DNA of 64,000 bases, from the NCBI GenBank assembly GCA_015501585.1, contig JADNRY010000073.1:62001-126000 (forward strand). The letters run 5' to 3'. This stretch comes from Rhodocollybia butyracea. Taxonomy: Eukaryota; Basidiomycota; Agaricomycetes; Agaricales; Omphalotaceae. The notes under the pieces were generated by a model. It ran no database searches and had not been told where the DNA came from. It was given only the letters and a program-made list of their open reading frames with translations. Position numbers and translations under genes: made by a program. Shown here in pieces: positions 48,503 through 59,409 of the stretch. Each line of letters starts with the position of its first letter. Position 1 is the stretch's first letter.

Positions 48503-48590
48503 ACGGTCGCGGTTATCTCTACATTATTGACGGGGGTGCCACTTCAGAGCATTAAAATTGGAATGACAAAAAACTTATTTCACCGTTATT
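48503..48590 (+). pseudogene. Possible T5orf172/GIY-YIG-like fragment
   Basis: After a CCCAG acceptor, the sequence reads GRGYLYIIDGG and then, in a second frame, SIKIGMTKNLFHR. This pattern (G-Y-x-Y-I ... K-I-G-x-T-x-N) resembles the T5orf172 GIY-YIG-like domain, which is expanded in mushrooms. It spans only about 30 codons, is frame-shifted in the middle and stops at once. Weak, a relic at best. Confidence 0.25.
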
Positions 48591-51058
48591 AGGCCTAAAA
48601 TCGGCCTAAGGCGTGTAACCGTACATTTTGACGCTTTGTACGTGTTATACAATGCAATAAGAGAGTTATACGGAGCCCGAGCGTGATAGCTGTTGCCGAG
48701 GCAAAGAACTTAACAATAATACTCAGCGAGCCGTGAAGGTACGCCCACAAGCGTAGCCTAGAGCCAAGCTAGCGAGGATACCTGGGCTGCCCGGAGATGT
48801 AACGCTAGATCGTCAATCTAGTTATACCCAAAGAGTGTAGACTCTCTAAACTACAGGACATCTCGAAGCGGGATAAGTACTAAGCCAACGCATTACTCGA
48901 GGGAAGGAATTATGAGGGAAGGCATCCCTCGCACTAAGACCCCCAACGAGCTATGTTAAGATGTGGACTTTACAGTCCGTAACAATGGACCAGAACAATC
49001 CCGAGGAAACCGTAGAGATCTATTCGCGGCCCGGTTGCGACCGTGAGGACGGTAGAAACATGCTTAACGGACCTACGGAAAGCTACGCGCCGGGATAGCC
49101 TTGGCAAATCGAAACATTTGATCTTAGAAATCATACACGGGAGGTCTTATCTGTTAAAGCCGACTATCGGGAATCACTTGTACATACTCAGCGCAGTTGC
49201 TCGAGATTATCATAAGTGGTGTCGTTGGAAAGCTAGATAACAGGCCTTCTCGAGAGAATGTTAATCACACTCAGGATGGACAGAACTATCCGAGGAATAG
49301 AATGAAACTCACCCAAGGGAAACCGGGCGGCGAGTGATCATGAAGCGCAAAGGTACTCCTGACCCCGGAGAATTGTGGAGTAATCAGAGAAACCTCGCTC
49401 GGATCAAAACACTCTAAAACTATGTTAATCCTCACGAAATCATATTTTACCTCTGATATATACCCAAGAATGGACTATTTCTTTATCGTGTGTACCATAT
49501 ATAGGCTGGAGTTTCCTTTCCAAGCCAGATTCCTCTGTTCCACTCTCTTTCCGTCTCTCTCCGTATCTGTTTCAGCTATTTTTCATATTAAACTCTCTCT
49601 ACTCAGTATATAAGCCAGATATATTTATTCAATAAGACAAGTTTCTTGCCCTCGACTTGACTGCTAAGACCAGTGCTCCGTAGAACGTCCCCACGGGATC
49701 AGTAGCGTGACGCCTCCTGACTTGGTTATCTTAAGAAAGTAATAAACTTCACGCGCTTTGCAAAGCCCATTTATATCTTGATCGAATTTAAGTGTGTAGA
49801 GTTCTCTCAAACTCCAGATCGACTCAAATCTAGTTGCTTCCTTAGAGGGGACGGCTTCTAGTAAGGGATTATTCGGCTCCAGAGTGAGGGTTCCTTAGTT
49901 GACTTCTTCACAAAGTTAGACGAGCCACTAAGATTGTGGTACGAGTTCCTAGTGATTAAGTTCACTCACAATATCGTAGCTTGGCCCAGAGTTTGGTCAA
50001 GGACTTTACGGCGTCACAGCAGCTAGTGCCAGAGTTTGCCTAGGGTTGTTGACAAACCTCAAGATTACTATTCTAGCTAGAGCCAGAGTTTGCCTAGGAG
50101 AATCTTAGTTTCATTGTATTGGTTTTGGTTTTGGTTAATTAATTTGGACATACACACCTGGTTCCCTCGTACACTCGTACACCCCAACTAGGCTTCTCTC
50201 GACTTAGTTCTAAGAGTTGTCTAAGCTTAGTTACCCACGTTAGCGCTACAGTCTTGAACCTGGAGCAGTCGCGCGCATACATCCGATATTACAAGACTTT
50301 CCCCCGGGGAATCTCTGACAACCCGCCCTCGTTCCCTTACATATCGATAGTCTGGTTAGGTGCGGTAGTGTTTTTGTTAGGTTGTTTTATAGCACCTTTC
50401 GCATACCTACACGTAAATACCCAAATACCGTTTCTCCCAACACCAGAGAATGTGCCCAAAAGGGTATTGAGAAGTGGTGGGGAGGAAGAAGGTCAGGTTT
50501 TGGAGGCGAGAAGGTGAGCATCACCTCTTCCGGTGTTCATGGCTTCTATCAGCAGTATTACTGGAGAAGCTGTGTGAGGATCAACCTTGAGCGGTCTCAT
50601 TGTGTACGTGCCTTTTTCCTATCTCTTTCATTGGTTCACCTTTCTCCAGGTAGGCACATAGAGCTCTTTGTCGTCAAACCCCTATTTTGAAGGTTATTGA
50701 ATTACTTCACGATGCTATTTAATAGACAACTCCGAAATCTTACGGTTTTTCTTATATTGTGTGTAATCTACTTGCAATGGGACACTTTGGCCAGTCATGT
50801 AAACCTAATTTTGTACTGCAAATTTTTGATACTCAAACTTTACCGTCTCAGTACAGATCTGGCACCACTAACGTATGGGTCAAGCCCCGCCTGATGGTCA
50901 ACATTTTATCATCGTCCGGGAGACCATTGGTGCTTCCCGGGGCTTGGCCTACATAGTAGGAGTGAGCAAGGTCTATTGCTGAGGAAGTTTCCCTCTTGCA
51001 CAAAAATTTTTGTCTGCCCAAGTCAGCAGCGTCCGAAGTCTTTCCTGATCAGAACCCT
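48591..51058. other. Repeat-like non-coding DNA, possible LTR or leader remnant
   Basis: This stretch has LTR-like traits: TGTTATAC at 48649, a TATA-like 'catatatagg' near 49496 followed by pyrimidine-rich sequence, AATAAA-like signals near 49640 and 49741, and a repeated phrase 'agagtttgcctagg' (about 50033 and 50084). No second copy lies in the window, so I cannot define borders. Open frames at 50254-50517 and 50697-50894 show no family resemblance. Confidence 0.35.
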
Positions 51059-51440
51059 ATGCTGTTCAAAAGTGTTAATAATTAAAAAGGTGCCCCGCGC
51101 AATCAACTATCAGCGCACAATCAACTAGTCCCGCACAACTATCAGCACGCAATCATCTATCCCCCCACAACTATCAGCGCACAATCATCTATCCCCCCAC
51201 AACTATCAGTGCGCAATCATCTATCCCCCACAACTATCAGCGCGCAATCATCTATCTCCCCACAACTATCAGCGCACAATCATCTATCCCCCCACAACTA
51301 TCAGTGCGCAATCATCTATCCCCCCACAACTATCACCACAAAATCATCTCAACTATCACCATGAAATCATCTATCCCCCCACAACTATCACCACAAAATC
51401 ATCTCAACTATCGCCATGAAATCATCTATCCCTGCACCAC
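51059..51440. repeat. Transposon end plus 30-bp minisatellite
   Basis: Position 51059 starts ATGCTGTTCAAAAGTGT, the same terminus as the 37-kb TIR element, continuing 'taataattaaaaagg'. From about 51092 to 51435 there are roughly eleven copies of a 24- to 30-base unit built on CACAACTATCAGCGCACAAT and CATCTATCCCC. The arrangement (shared terminus followed by an array of short subterminal repeats) mirrors the 37-kb element with a different repeat motif. I did not find the matching right end in the window. Confidence 0.65.
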
Positions 51441-51650
51441 ACAAGCATCTATCAGTACTACACAGTTCACTGCACACTTTGCAAGTCATAAATGACCAAT
51501 CAAAAATAGTCTATTAAAACTGCATAAAGTAAGGGATAAAGCAAAGAGGTATATACCTACAACGTAGGCAAAAGAAAAAAGAAAGCTCTGATGTTTAAAA
51601 GAGTGATAGGTTCAAAAACTGAACAAAGAGTACAGTAACAAAGTGAAACA

Positions 51651-51830
51651 TATTATTAAAGGAGAGCAATGGGATAAAGCAGCAAAGGTAATGAATAGAG
51701 AATCAAGACCAAAGGAGGTCAAACAAAGGAATGTATCGAAATGTATTATTAAAAGAGAGTAATGGGATAAAGCAGCAAAGGTAACAAATAGAGAATCAAG
51801 ACCAAAGGAGGTCAAACAAAGGAATGTATC
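51651..51830. repeat. 93-bp tandem duplication
   Basis: Two adjacent copies beginning 'tattattaaa' (51651 and 51744) and sharing 'gataaagcagcaaaggtaa' and 'gaatcaagaccaaaggagg'. They differ by a few substitutions. An open frame on the minus strand runs through both copies and is a by-product. Confidence 0.8.
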
Positions 51831-51934
51831 AGTAAACAATAGTATGGGAAGAGCAATGTAGGCAGTTGATGCCCTGCAAAAGTTGGAATAGGAAGAATTA
51901 ATTGACAAAAAAGAATGAACTTGCCATTCAACAT

Positions 51935-52998
51935 CTATGCTGAGTAAGGAGACATGCGAATGAGGCTGCCAAGCCTCTCAGCCAACCGCTGATAAACCTT
52001 TGCTTCAGCTTCAAAGGCAGGCACAAGACTTTCAATTGTAGAAGTCCTGCATTGCTCAGACACACCGTCGAATGTACAGCTTTGAAGATACCACATTGCC
52101 TCACAAGGCTGGAGAGATTCCTCTGGACGGACAAGTTTAATGCCAACTTCCTTCCATCCACGGTCCCAGGCTCAAGCACATTTGGATTTATCATGGTGAA
52201 TACCGTGGTATGGACAACCTTCTGCACCAAACCCAATGTTGGCCATAGGGGGAGGGCATACGACACGAGACATTCGCTGGTTTGAGATATAAAGCTGTGC
52301 ATTGGCAATCATTGCCTCCGGTTCATTTCCAATCTCATTCTTCTCCCCTGCAGACAACAAATACATCAGAATACAGAACAGATCTTGAAGCGCCGGCTGA
52401 ACCCATTGACGCACGCCAAGCTCCATGGCAAGACTAAACATTCGGCTAGCCCTTAATCCAAGGGACTAAATACGTTGGAGTACCCAGTCTGTGGCAGACA
52501 CGCAGATCCACTTATCAGCGAATCGATATAAGTCTAACAGATCCGCTTCATCCAAGTTCAACGGAATCCAATGACTTCATGGTCTCTTGAGTACAATGTA
52601 TCCAGATCCAAAGCAAGTTACTTACAGATGGTCAATCCAGCGAAGGAAAATCGCAACTTCACAAGGGTTTCCCAGCAGAGGAATTGGGTTAAGCTCCGTT
52701 CCTAAAAGCCCATTTGTCGAGTCTGGAAGCTTGAGCACTTCCTTGAGTCCCACTGCTAGCTTTGTAAGTTTTTCATGATTGACTCTAAAGATTCGATTGT
52801 CCTCTGTCTTTGAAATGTTTGCATTAGGACTATATATACAACCAAAATTTGGCTTACTCGTATAAGAACCAACTTCGATCCCATGCAGAACTCAGCAACA
52901 AGCTTCCAGTTAGGGTTTTGAGCTTTCAAAAGAGAGCTAAGTTCTTCAAAACTGCCATAGTGAGCAGGAGGCATCACAGTCCCTGAAGTTGTATCCAT
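51935..52998 (-). CDS. BTB/POZ-domain protein
   Basis: Start MDTTSGTVMPPAHYG at 52998. After an intron (about 52802-52862) the BTB core reads FRVNHEKLTKLAVGLKEVL, then LLGNPCEVAIFLRWIDHL. A second intron is followed by LDEADLLDLYRFADKWICVS and MFSLAMELGVRQWVQPALQD. The C-terminal part (GWKEVGIKLVRPEE, ending MSPYSA at 51935) also matches the layout of mushroom BTB proteins that carry a small Cys/His cluster (here CPYHGIHHDKSKC). Such proteins often adapt substrates to cullin-3 ligases, but targets are unknown. One or two exon borders are uncertain (near 52310 and 52470). It is divergent from the integrase gene and sits inside DNA that starts with a transposon terminus, so it may be cargo. Confidence 0.6.
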
Positions 52999-53139
52999 GT
53001 GAGTAGATGATAAGGTGAAATTCTCAAAATATGGTCTGATTTACATAATATTTATTTCCTCAACCTCGATGTTCTGAATGTCCTTACTGCAGCTTCCCTG
53101 ACAAACTAGACCATCATGATGGTCATCCGATGTTTACGA

Positions 53140-55155
53140 AGCCAACTCCCTTTTACGTGAGCTTTATTGCCATCCAGTCAAGCTCCTTGCATTGGGCAAC
53201 TACAACTTGCATCGAGTGAAACTTCAACAACAGTCCATACTCAAAGATGCAATTCCGTTGCTTTTGGATGTTGAAGAGGCAGCTACTGATGAAGGGATAC
53301 CGCTGCATTGGATCCACGATGTCTCTGATCATTTGCTCGTTTATTGGTTGAGTTGGAAGATGCAAAAGTGACTGCCGGTCGCAGGTATGGCCTATGTATA
53401 TCTAAGGCATGTTTGGAACTAACTATAAGTATGTTTCAGAGAAACCATACACGCTAGGCCTGTGGATAATCTTGTTACGCTTCATCAAAATGGAAATCGC
53501 GGTCCACCAAGAAAATACATTGACCCAGAATTTCTCAGAGCTGCCATGAACCCTACACATCGAATTGAAGTGACTGAGCTGGCCAAAAGACTCAGGGTAC
53601 ATTGTAACACTCTTAAAGCACAACTTCGAGAGAATAACATCAAGTACAAATTTTCAACAATTGCCAATGCCAACCTTGATGTACTGGTGAAGGAATACCA
53701 ACAGAAAAGGACCAGCAGCATACGGTATCTAATGGCTTACCTTTGCCGCAAGGGCTTGAGGCTTCAGAAACGTCAAATCTCTGAATCGCTGGACCGTGTT
53801 GACAAACTGGGACGCTCACTTTGCCAACAGCATAAGAAAAAAGTGATTGTTGAGGCTCATACAATGTAGGCCAACCGCATGAGCTCTGGCACATAGATGG
53901 ACATCACAAGCTAATTCTTTGGGGCTTTGTAATTCATGGATGCGTTGATGGGTGTACTTGAACTGTATGTATCTGCTTCATTCCGTATCTTATCATCTGA
54001 AAACTATGGCTCTAGATTACCGGGCTCCATACTAGTACAAACAACCGTCCGTCAACGGTCCTACGCATGTTTCTTGCAGCGGTCAAGAAGTATGGGATGC
54101 TGTCTCAGGTTCGAGGGGATCGGGGTTGGGAGAATAAACTTGTATCTATTCTCCTCATCATCAAACAGGGACGTAACTGGGCCAGTTTCTTATGGGGATC
54201 ATTGACGCATAACACACGGATTGAACATCTTTGGGTTGAGGTTGGTTCCCAGTTTGCTCGTGCATGGCGGGCTTTTTTTTTTTCGACTCGAAGACTTGCA
54301 TGGCCTTGAACGAAAAAACCCATTCCACCTTTGGCTACTGCATTTTCTCTTCTTGGATCTAATTAACAACAACTGTGCAGAGTTTGTTGAAAACTGGAAT
54401 GCACACCCCATCTCCGGTGAAGGCCACGATCGAAGTCCCAACGTATGTTTATGTTCCCTGCCGTTTTCTCCTTATCAAGAACTGACTCCCTTTAGGACTT
54501 GCTTTTTCTTGGCCAACTCGACCATGGAAAATATGAGGACTGCCCAGAGCTTGACCCGGGCCTTTTAAGGCGATTTTACGGGGTACATGGAAAGCCAGTG
54601 CAGCGACAGGCTCATCAGACTGGTGCCAGTCATTCCATAGACAAAGAGCAGTCGGATGCCGGTTCTGAAGGCAAAGACAATGGGTCTGAGTGGATGGGTA
54701 TTGATAGCGAAAGCCCAGTCGACGAAGGGCATGAGCTTGAAGATGAAGAAGAGTGGCGTGGGGTCACTGGCCTAGGAAGCAATGAATTGGAAGACCTCGA
54801 CCTAGACTATGAAAAGCTAGTAAATACGATAGAGGGAGAGGATGAAAACAAGTTCAATGCAGAGGTCATCGACGCTCCAAGATACGCCAACCCTTTCCAG
54901 GATAATCAGACATGCCATGTGTTTGAAGAAGCTTTGGCTCGCCTCAATGAGACCGGTCAGGTTCCATTAGGGTACGGCTTGCATCCATTGGAATGGGATG
55001 ACGACGGGTATCCCTCCATTGGTACCATACGAGTGGGCAGGAAAGGCAGCAAGAGGCTTGAAATTGCCTTACCAGACTCAGTTTGGAGGCCCCGCTCAAC
55101 AAGATGGGTCCAAGGGTTGTATCTAATGAACCAGCTGTTAGATCAACCTTTGTAG
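53140..55155 (+). pseudogene. DDE integrase-type transposase of a mushroom DNA transposon, degraded
   Basis: An integrase-core (rve) gene of the kind widespread in Agaricomycetes. The upstream region (53150-53370) matches its helical N-terminus (EGIPLHWIHDVSDHLL). A DNA-binding-like part follows (53462-53866, LAKRLRVHCNTLKAQLRENN). The catalytic core shows [13 protein letters not shown] with the first Asp, SQVRGDRGWEN with the second Asp and RIEHLWVEVG with the Glu. The tail (54499-55155) is acidic and ends LLDQPL. Lesions: an in-frame TGA at about 53957, where family members usually have an Arg codon, and a frame change in the poly-T run at about 54268-54278. A frame change near 53855 may be an intron. 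Probably inactive. Confidence 0.65.
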
Positions 55156-55323
55156 CCATTGAATATATTTGTATACCCGTTGAATATCCCGTATACCTAT
55201 TTTACACAGTAGATTCAAATTTTAGAACATCTCAGATGGTTTGTTCATCAAGTTGCTGCAGAGCTACAAAGAAAAACCGGTACAAACGCATCAAGCAAGA
55301 TGAAGAGCATCCAACAAGTACAG

Positions 55324-55576
55324 TGTAACACCTCCGCCTCTTGCTCATCACCACTGACCGTATTCGGTGATACAGTCATCCTAGACGCCACCGATAGACC
55401 AAACGGTCTATCTTATCTTTCCATTTATTATTAATTATATAATAAATCCGTTACTATAAGTATCGTACAATTACTTAAGAGTCTAGTTAGTCTTTTACAC
55501 CGTCGTACACACAATAGTATCCTATTTGTCGTGTTCACCGGTGTTCTTAAGGACTTTGCCCATAGGGTGTGTTATA
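55324..55576 (+). repeat. 5' LTR of the gag-only element
   Basis: Begins TGTAACACCTCCGCC and ends GGGTGTGTTATA. 253 bases, the same length as the copies at 59152 and 63445. Confidence 0.9.
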
Positions 55577-57732
55577 CTTTTTTGAACATCAAAAAATTAC
55601 TATTGTGTGAATAACACAAAGCTATTAGTTTAACAAGCTAAAAACAGTTATACTACCAAGTATAACAGCCACTATTCCAACTCACATCACAAGCTATACA
55701 AAACCCGCTCCATTTTCCGTCCTGCTATATCATTTGCTGTCTCAATGACCTCTTGAAATCAATCAGAGAAGTCATATCGGAGCGTGCACGATTGTGCACC
55801 TTCCATTCGTGGTGACGTGTCACCACAATCAATCTATTCAGTCGCATCAGTGACTCATTCCGTGCGTGCGTCTGAAGGACGGCACTACAGGCAGGACAAA
55901 AGTCCACCTAATGACCAGTCTATGACTATTTGTAAGAAACAGCCAACCCGAGAGGGTTTAAGTGAGATTTATTCTGCGCTACGAGATGTAGAGGCATGAC
56001 TCAACAAGAGTACACAAGTACTCAATTGTATTCTCAATATAACTGAGAAATGGGATGCATCTAGCATCCGATCTAATGAAGAAAGATCTTCTTCATCGAG
56101 AAACAGCAATAGAATCACTATTGCTGCACCCACACCGAGACGGCCTGCCGTCACACCACCGGTATTGCACAACGCAACACCATATATTCATACCAAGACA
56201 AACAACTTGGTACGCCAATGGCGTGAGACTGTGCCCAAGGCACCGTCAGTCCAACAATCACTGTTGGACGAACAGTATTCACAAGGGATGACCAAGTCAC
56301 TCCATCATGTTCCTGTATTTCGACAGGAATATGCACCAGTGTCAGTAACTACACTGACACCCATCAACACATCCCGCATGAGACAGAGTCCCAATGCGGA
56401 GGCAGCGTCTCAGACACTGTGAGGTCCCAGGCCATTACCTGTGACCAAATCTTGCTCACCGCAAAGCGTGGTGAACATCAACAATGAACCGAAGTCACCT
56501 TGTAACTTCAATCAGGTAGTAGCGATACCACCACAGGAAAGTACAATGTACTTACCTACTGCAAGGGCGCCAGTGGTACCCAATATTATTATTACACCTC
56601 CAGTAGTTGTACCAAACACTACTGGAGATCACTCCAGTATGGGACCGCAACACGGTACCCTTCTGGTAGTTCCTACTACCATATCCATCGCCCCGGCAAC
56701 ACAAAGTGTTGCCCCTCCGGTAGTACACACTACCATAAGACTGCCCAAATTGCTGTCCAGCAATGCACCAGAGCCAAGTTCAATGCCAGTACCAACGGTA
56801 TTGGCTGAGTTGCAACCACAGCCGCTTCCGTTGGGAGTAGCTAAAGATTGGGTGAGTCACATAGCGATTCAACGCCAACATAATGCCAGTCTCCGAGATT
56901 TTGGATTTGCGCCATCTGGGCTTCCCAACCAAATGGTGGGATATAATGTCGATGGAATACCCTTTGACAAATTGACTACTCCCAGAGAAATCTGGGATCA
57001 ATTTTACATTCCACCCACTGAGTCCTTTCCAGGACCAAGCAATAATGCCGGAGCGAAAGCACCTAGCAAAAAATCCCGTGAAAGGGGGAGGAAGCACAAG
57101 AGTGCTAAATCCAAAGGCCGCAAACGCAGCCCATGGTCAGATGAATCATCGGACCCAAGTGACACTGAGTCAAATACTGACTCATCGTCTAATGCCTCTT
57201 GGCTAGACAAATTTGCTACCCGCAAGGGTAAAATTACTAAAAATGAGCAGCGTAAATTACTGCGCTTGCTTGCATCTAAGATGCAAGAAACAACAGGTGA
57301 CAACGAACGTTGTTCCTGATGGAAACACAAGGTACACAAAGTGTACCGTAAACAAATTTGAGATAAGGTAGGGAATCCTATCCCTCCCATTGAGAGCCGT
57401 AAAGCTCTTAAAGTTCCATCTCCGGAGGTCTATGATGGATCTCCGGATGTCGATGTCTTCAAGCGGTGGCTAATGTCACTTCTCCAATGGATGGTAGTCA
57501 ACCACATGTGCGGTGACGATTACGATGCTACACGGACTGCCGTGCTTGGCATGTTTCTACAGGGCAAAGCCCTTGACTGGTATAACGACGAAGTCGCTGG
57601 TATACACCGCACTGTCCTTAAGTGGACATTTGAAGGCGCCATTATTGGTGTCTTTGATTGTTGCATCCAAGCAACGACCATTCATCAAGCTGCATGGCAG
57701 TTTGACCTTATTGAGTATTCACCCGATATGGG

Positions 57733-58441
57733 TAGAGATGTCCATGAGTCCAGGTCTCTACAGGTACTCGCAGGTAAGATCTGTGGGAAAACCTGCGAGT
57801 ATGTGACCCGCGGATCCCAGGATCCGTTTCCCACGGGTCCGGCGCAGGTCACAGGTCAGACTTTGGAGAATTTCAGCTGACTTGCAGGTACTTGCGGGTA
57901 TTTTTATGACTTGTACAAGCAATGTAAACCCATACATTTGTTAATTAGTGCTCAAAATTTATAGTACAAGCAACAATATTTGTCAGTCAACACTCAAAAC
58001 TTACAGTAATTCATAGTATCATGTTTATTATAGTACTTATCAAGTACTGGCACATATGTTTGAGGTTGTAGACAGCTCACGACGTTTGGCGCTAATTTAA
58101 GCGCCCCATCGCCGTGAGCTGTCTACAATGTAAAACCTTTGTGTCAGTACATATTTACTTCATAACTAAGTATGAAATAATAGTAGACAGTTACAGTACA
58201 ATGTTTTATAAATGGTATGTATCATAAAACAGGTAAGTACTTTATTAATGATTATTAGTACACTCTTTGGCATAAATACCCAAATACCTGCAGGTACTTG
58301 TGAACTCGCAGGTAATTTACCTGCGAGTCAAAGATCCGTTTCCCACGGATCTTCCGCAGGTCACAAGTCAAGGCTTTTGGGCCACAGGTACTTGCGCGCC
58401 GGATCCAAGTATACTTGGATCCGGACTCGTGGACATCTCTA
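57733..58441. mobile_element. hAT-like non-autonomous TIR element nested in gag
   Basis: 709 bases with inverted ends TAGAGATGTCCACGAGTCC (one mismatch between arms). The 8-base target copies are GATATGGG (57725-57732) and GATACGGG (58442-58449), which differ by one transition. Subterminal copies of 'caggtacttgc' and 'gatccgtttcccacgg' repeat in both arms. Ends beginning TAGAGATG with 8-base duplications fit the hAT superfamily. There is no coding capacity. Removing the element restores the gag reading frame. Confidence 0.85.
58066..58127. repeat. Short palindrome within the hAT-like element
   Basis: Arms TTGTAGACAGCTCACG and its complement flank an AATTTAA centre with inner arms GGCGCT and AGCGCC. 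It could fold into a hairpin of about 25 pairs with small mismatches. It may be an even smaller nested element or the element's own centre. Confidence 0.6.
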
Positions 58442-59151
58442 GATACGGGTGTGAGGGATTATTATTCCTCACTTACACGATGGGCATCACGGATGCTCCA
58501 AACACCGGATGATGCAACAATGCGGAAACGGTTCATTGAGGGATTACCCTTCAATATTATCAGGCAACTCACGAATGAGGGGATCGTTCCGGAGTATGCC
58601 AAATTAGAAGTGATGGTCAGAGCCGTCACACGCATTGAGGACCACATGGCCCTCACTAAATATTATGTCTCTTCTAGGAATAGAGACAATGAACTTGAAT
58701 CATCAGAACACCCCAATGAGTCGGACACCGAGAACATTAAATATGTTCTTGAGCCAATCGAGGAGGACACCTCCTTAAGTATCGGAAAGGATAAACCTTC
58801 CAAATGATTTATTGGTTTATTCCGACGCCCAGGTAATATGCCTTACCTGGGCATCACTACTTATCCTCAGCCCAGATTCTCACTGAGAATCCTCATTAAG
58901 CAATACTCGGAAACTTCCGAGTCTGCGTGTTGAACTGTTGGACATTTCCGAATCAAACAGTGCTTTAGTGGTACGCCCCACTAGAGTTTGATTCGGATAA
59001 GTCCGAAAATCTGATGCGCCGCATCAAATTTAATCCCGTACTTGATGCGGGATCATTCCATGTTAATCCAAACCAAAAATGGTTTGGATGGTGATGATGT
59101 CATTACCAGTTGTACGATTTACATCCCTGATGTTAATCTGGTGGGGGAGGG

Positions 59152-59404
59152 TGTAACGCCTCCGCCTCTCCCTCATCACCACTGACTGTATTCGGTGATA
59201 CGGTCATCCTAGACGCCGCCGATAGACCAAACGGTCTATCTTATCTTTCTATTTATTATTAATTATATAATAAATCCGTTACTATAAGTATTGTACGATT
59301 ACTTAAGAGTCTAGTTAGTCTTTTACACTGTCGTACACACAATAGTATCCTATTTGTCGTGTTCACCGGTGTTCTTAAGGACTTTGCCCATAGGGCATGT
59401 TATA
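59152..59404 (+). repeat. 3' LTR of the gag-only element
   Basis: 253 bases, beginning TGTAACGCCTCCGCC and preceded by a G-rich polypurine stretch (GGTGGGGGAGGG). The TACAG duplication follows. Confidence 0.9.
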
Positions 59405-59409
59405 TACAG

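Larger units (their letters stand above)
55745..58804 (+). pseudogene. Retrotransposon gag-like gene, broken
   Basis: ATG at 55745 (MTS) is followed at once by TGA (55754-55756). The copy at 63867 has CGA at the same place. Further in-frame stops occur near 55999, 56420 and 57317. The long open part (56441-57319) is Pro/Thr-rich and ends in a basic, Ser-rich stretch. The gag core follows: LQGKALDWYNDEVAG (about 57560), then, after the nested element, RWASRMLQTPDDATMRKRF and EGLPFNIIRQLTNEG. These match the retrotransposon gag core found upstream of mushroom Ty3-type pol genes, but no zinc knuckle and no pol are seen. The frame closes at 58804. Confidence 0.7.
55324..59404 (+). mobile_element. 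Gag-only LTR retrotransposon with nested insertion
   Basis: LTRs at 55324-55576 and 59152-59404 (253 bases each) begin TGTAAC and end GTTATA. A perfect 5-base duplication, TACAG, flanks them (55319-55323 and 59405-59409). The interior has a gag-like gene broken by stops and by a 709-base TIR element (57733-58441). I find no protease, reverse transcriptase, RNase H or integrase, so the element depends on a relative. The two LTRs differ at about a dozen sites, nearly all transitions. A second copy begins at 63445. Confidence 0.9.

Noticed and set aside
51091..51440. CRISPR-like array
   Set aside because: The units are contiguous degenerate minisatellite copies without unique spacers, in a eukaryotic genome.
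51612..51908. 98-codon minus-strand frame with an internal repeat (DTFLCLTSFGLDSL twice)
   Set aside because: The repeat is a 93-bp tandem DNA duplication of non-coding sequence, and the hydrophobic look comes from AT-rich composition.
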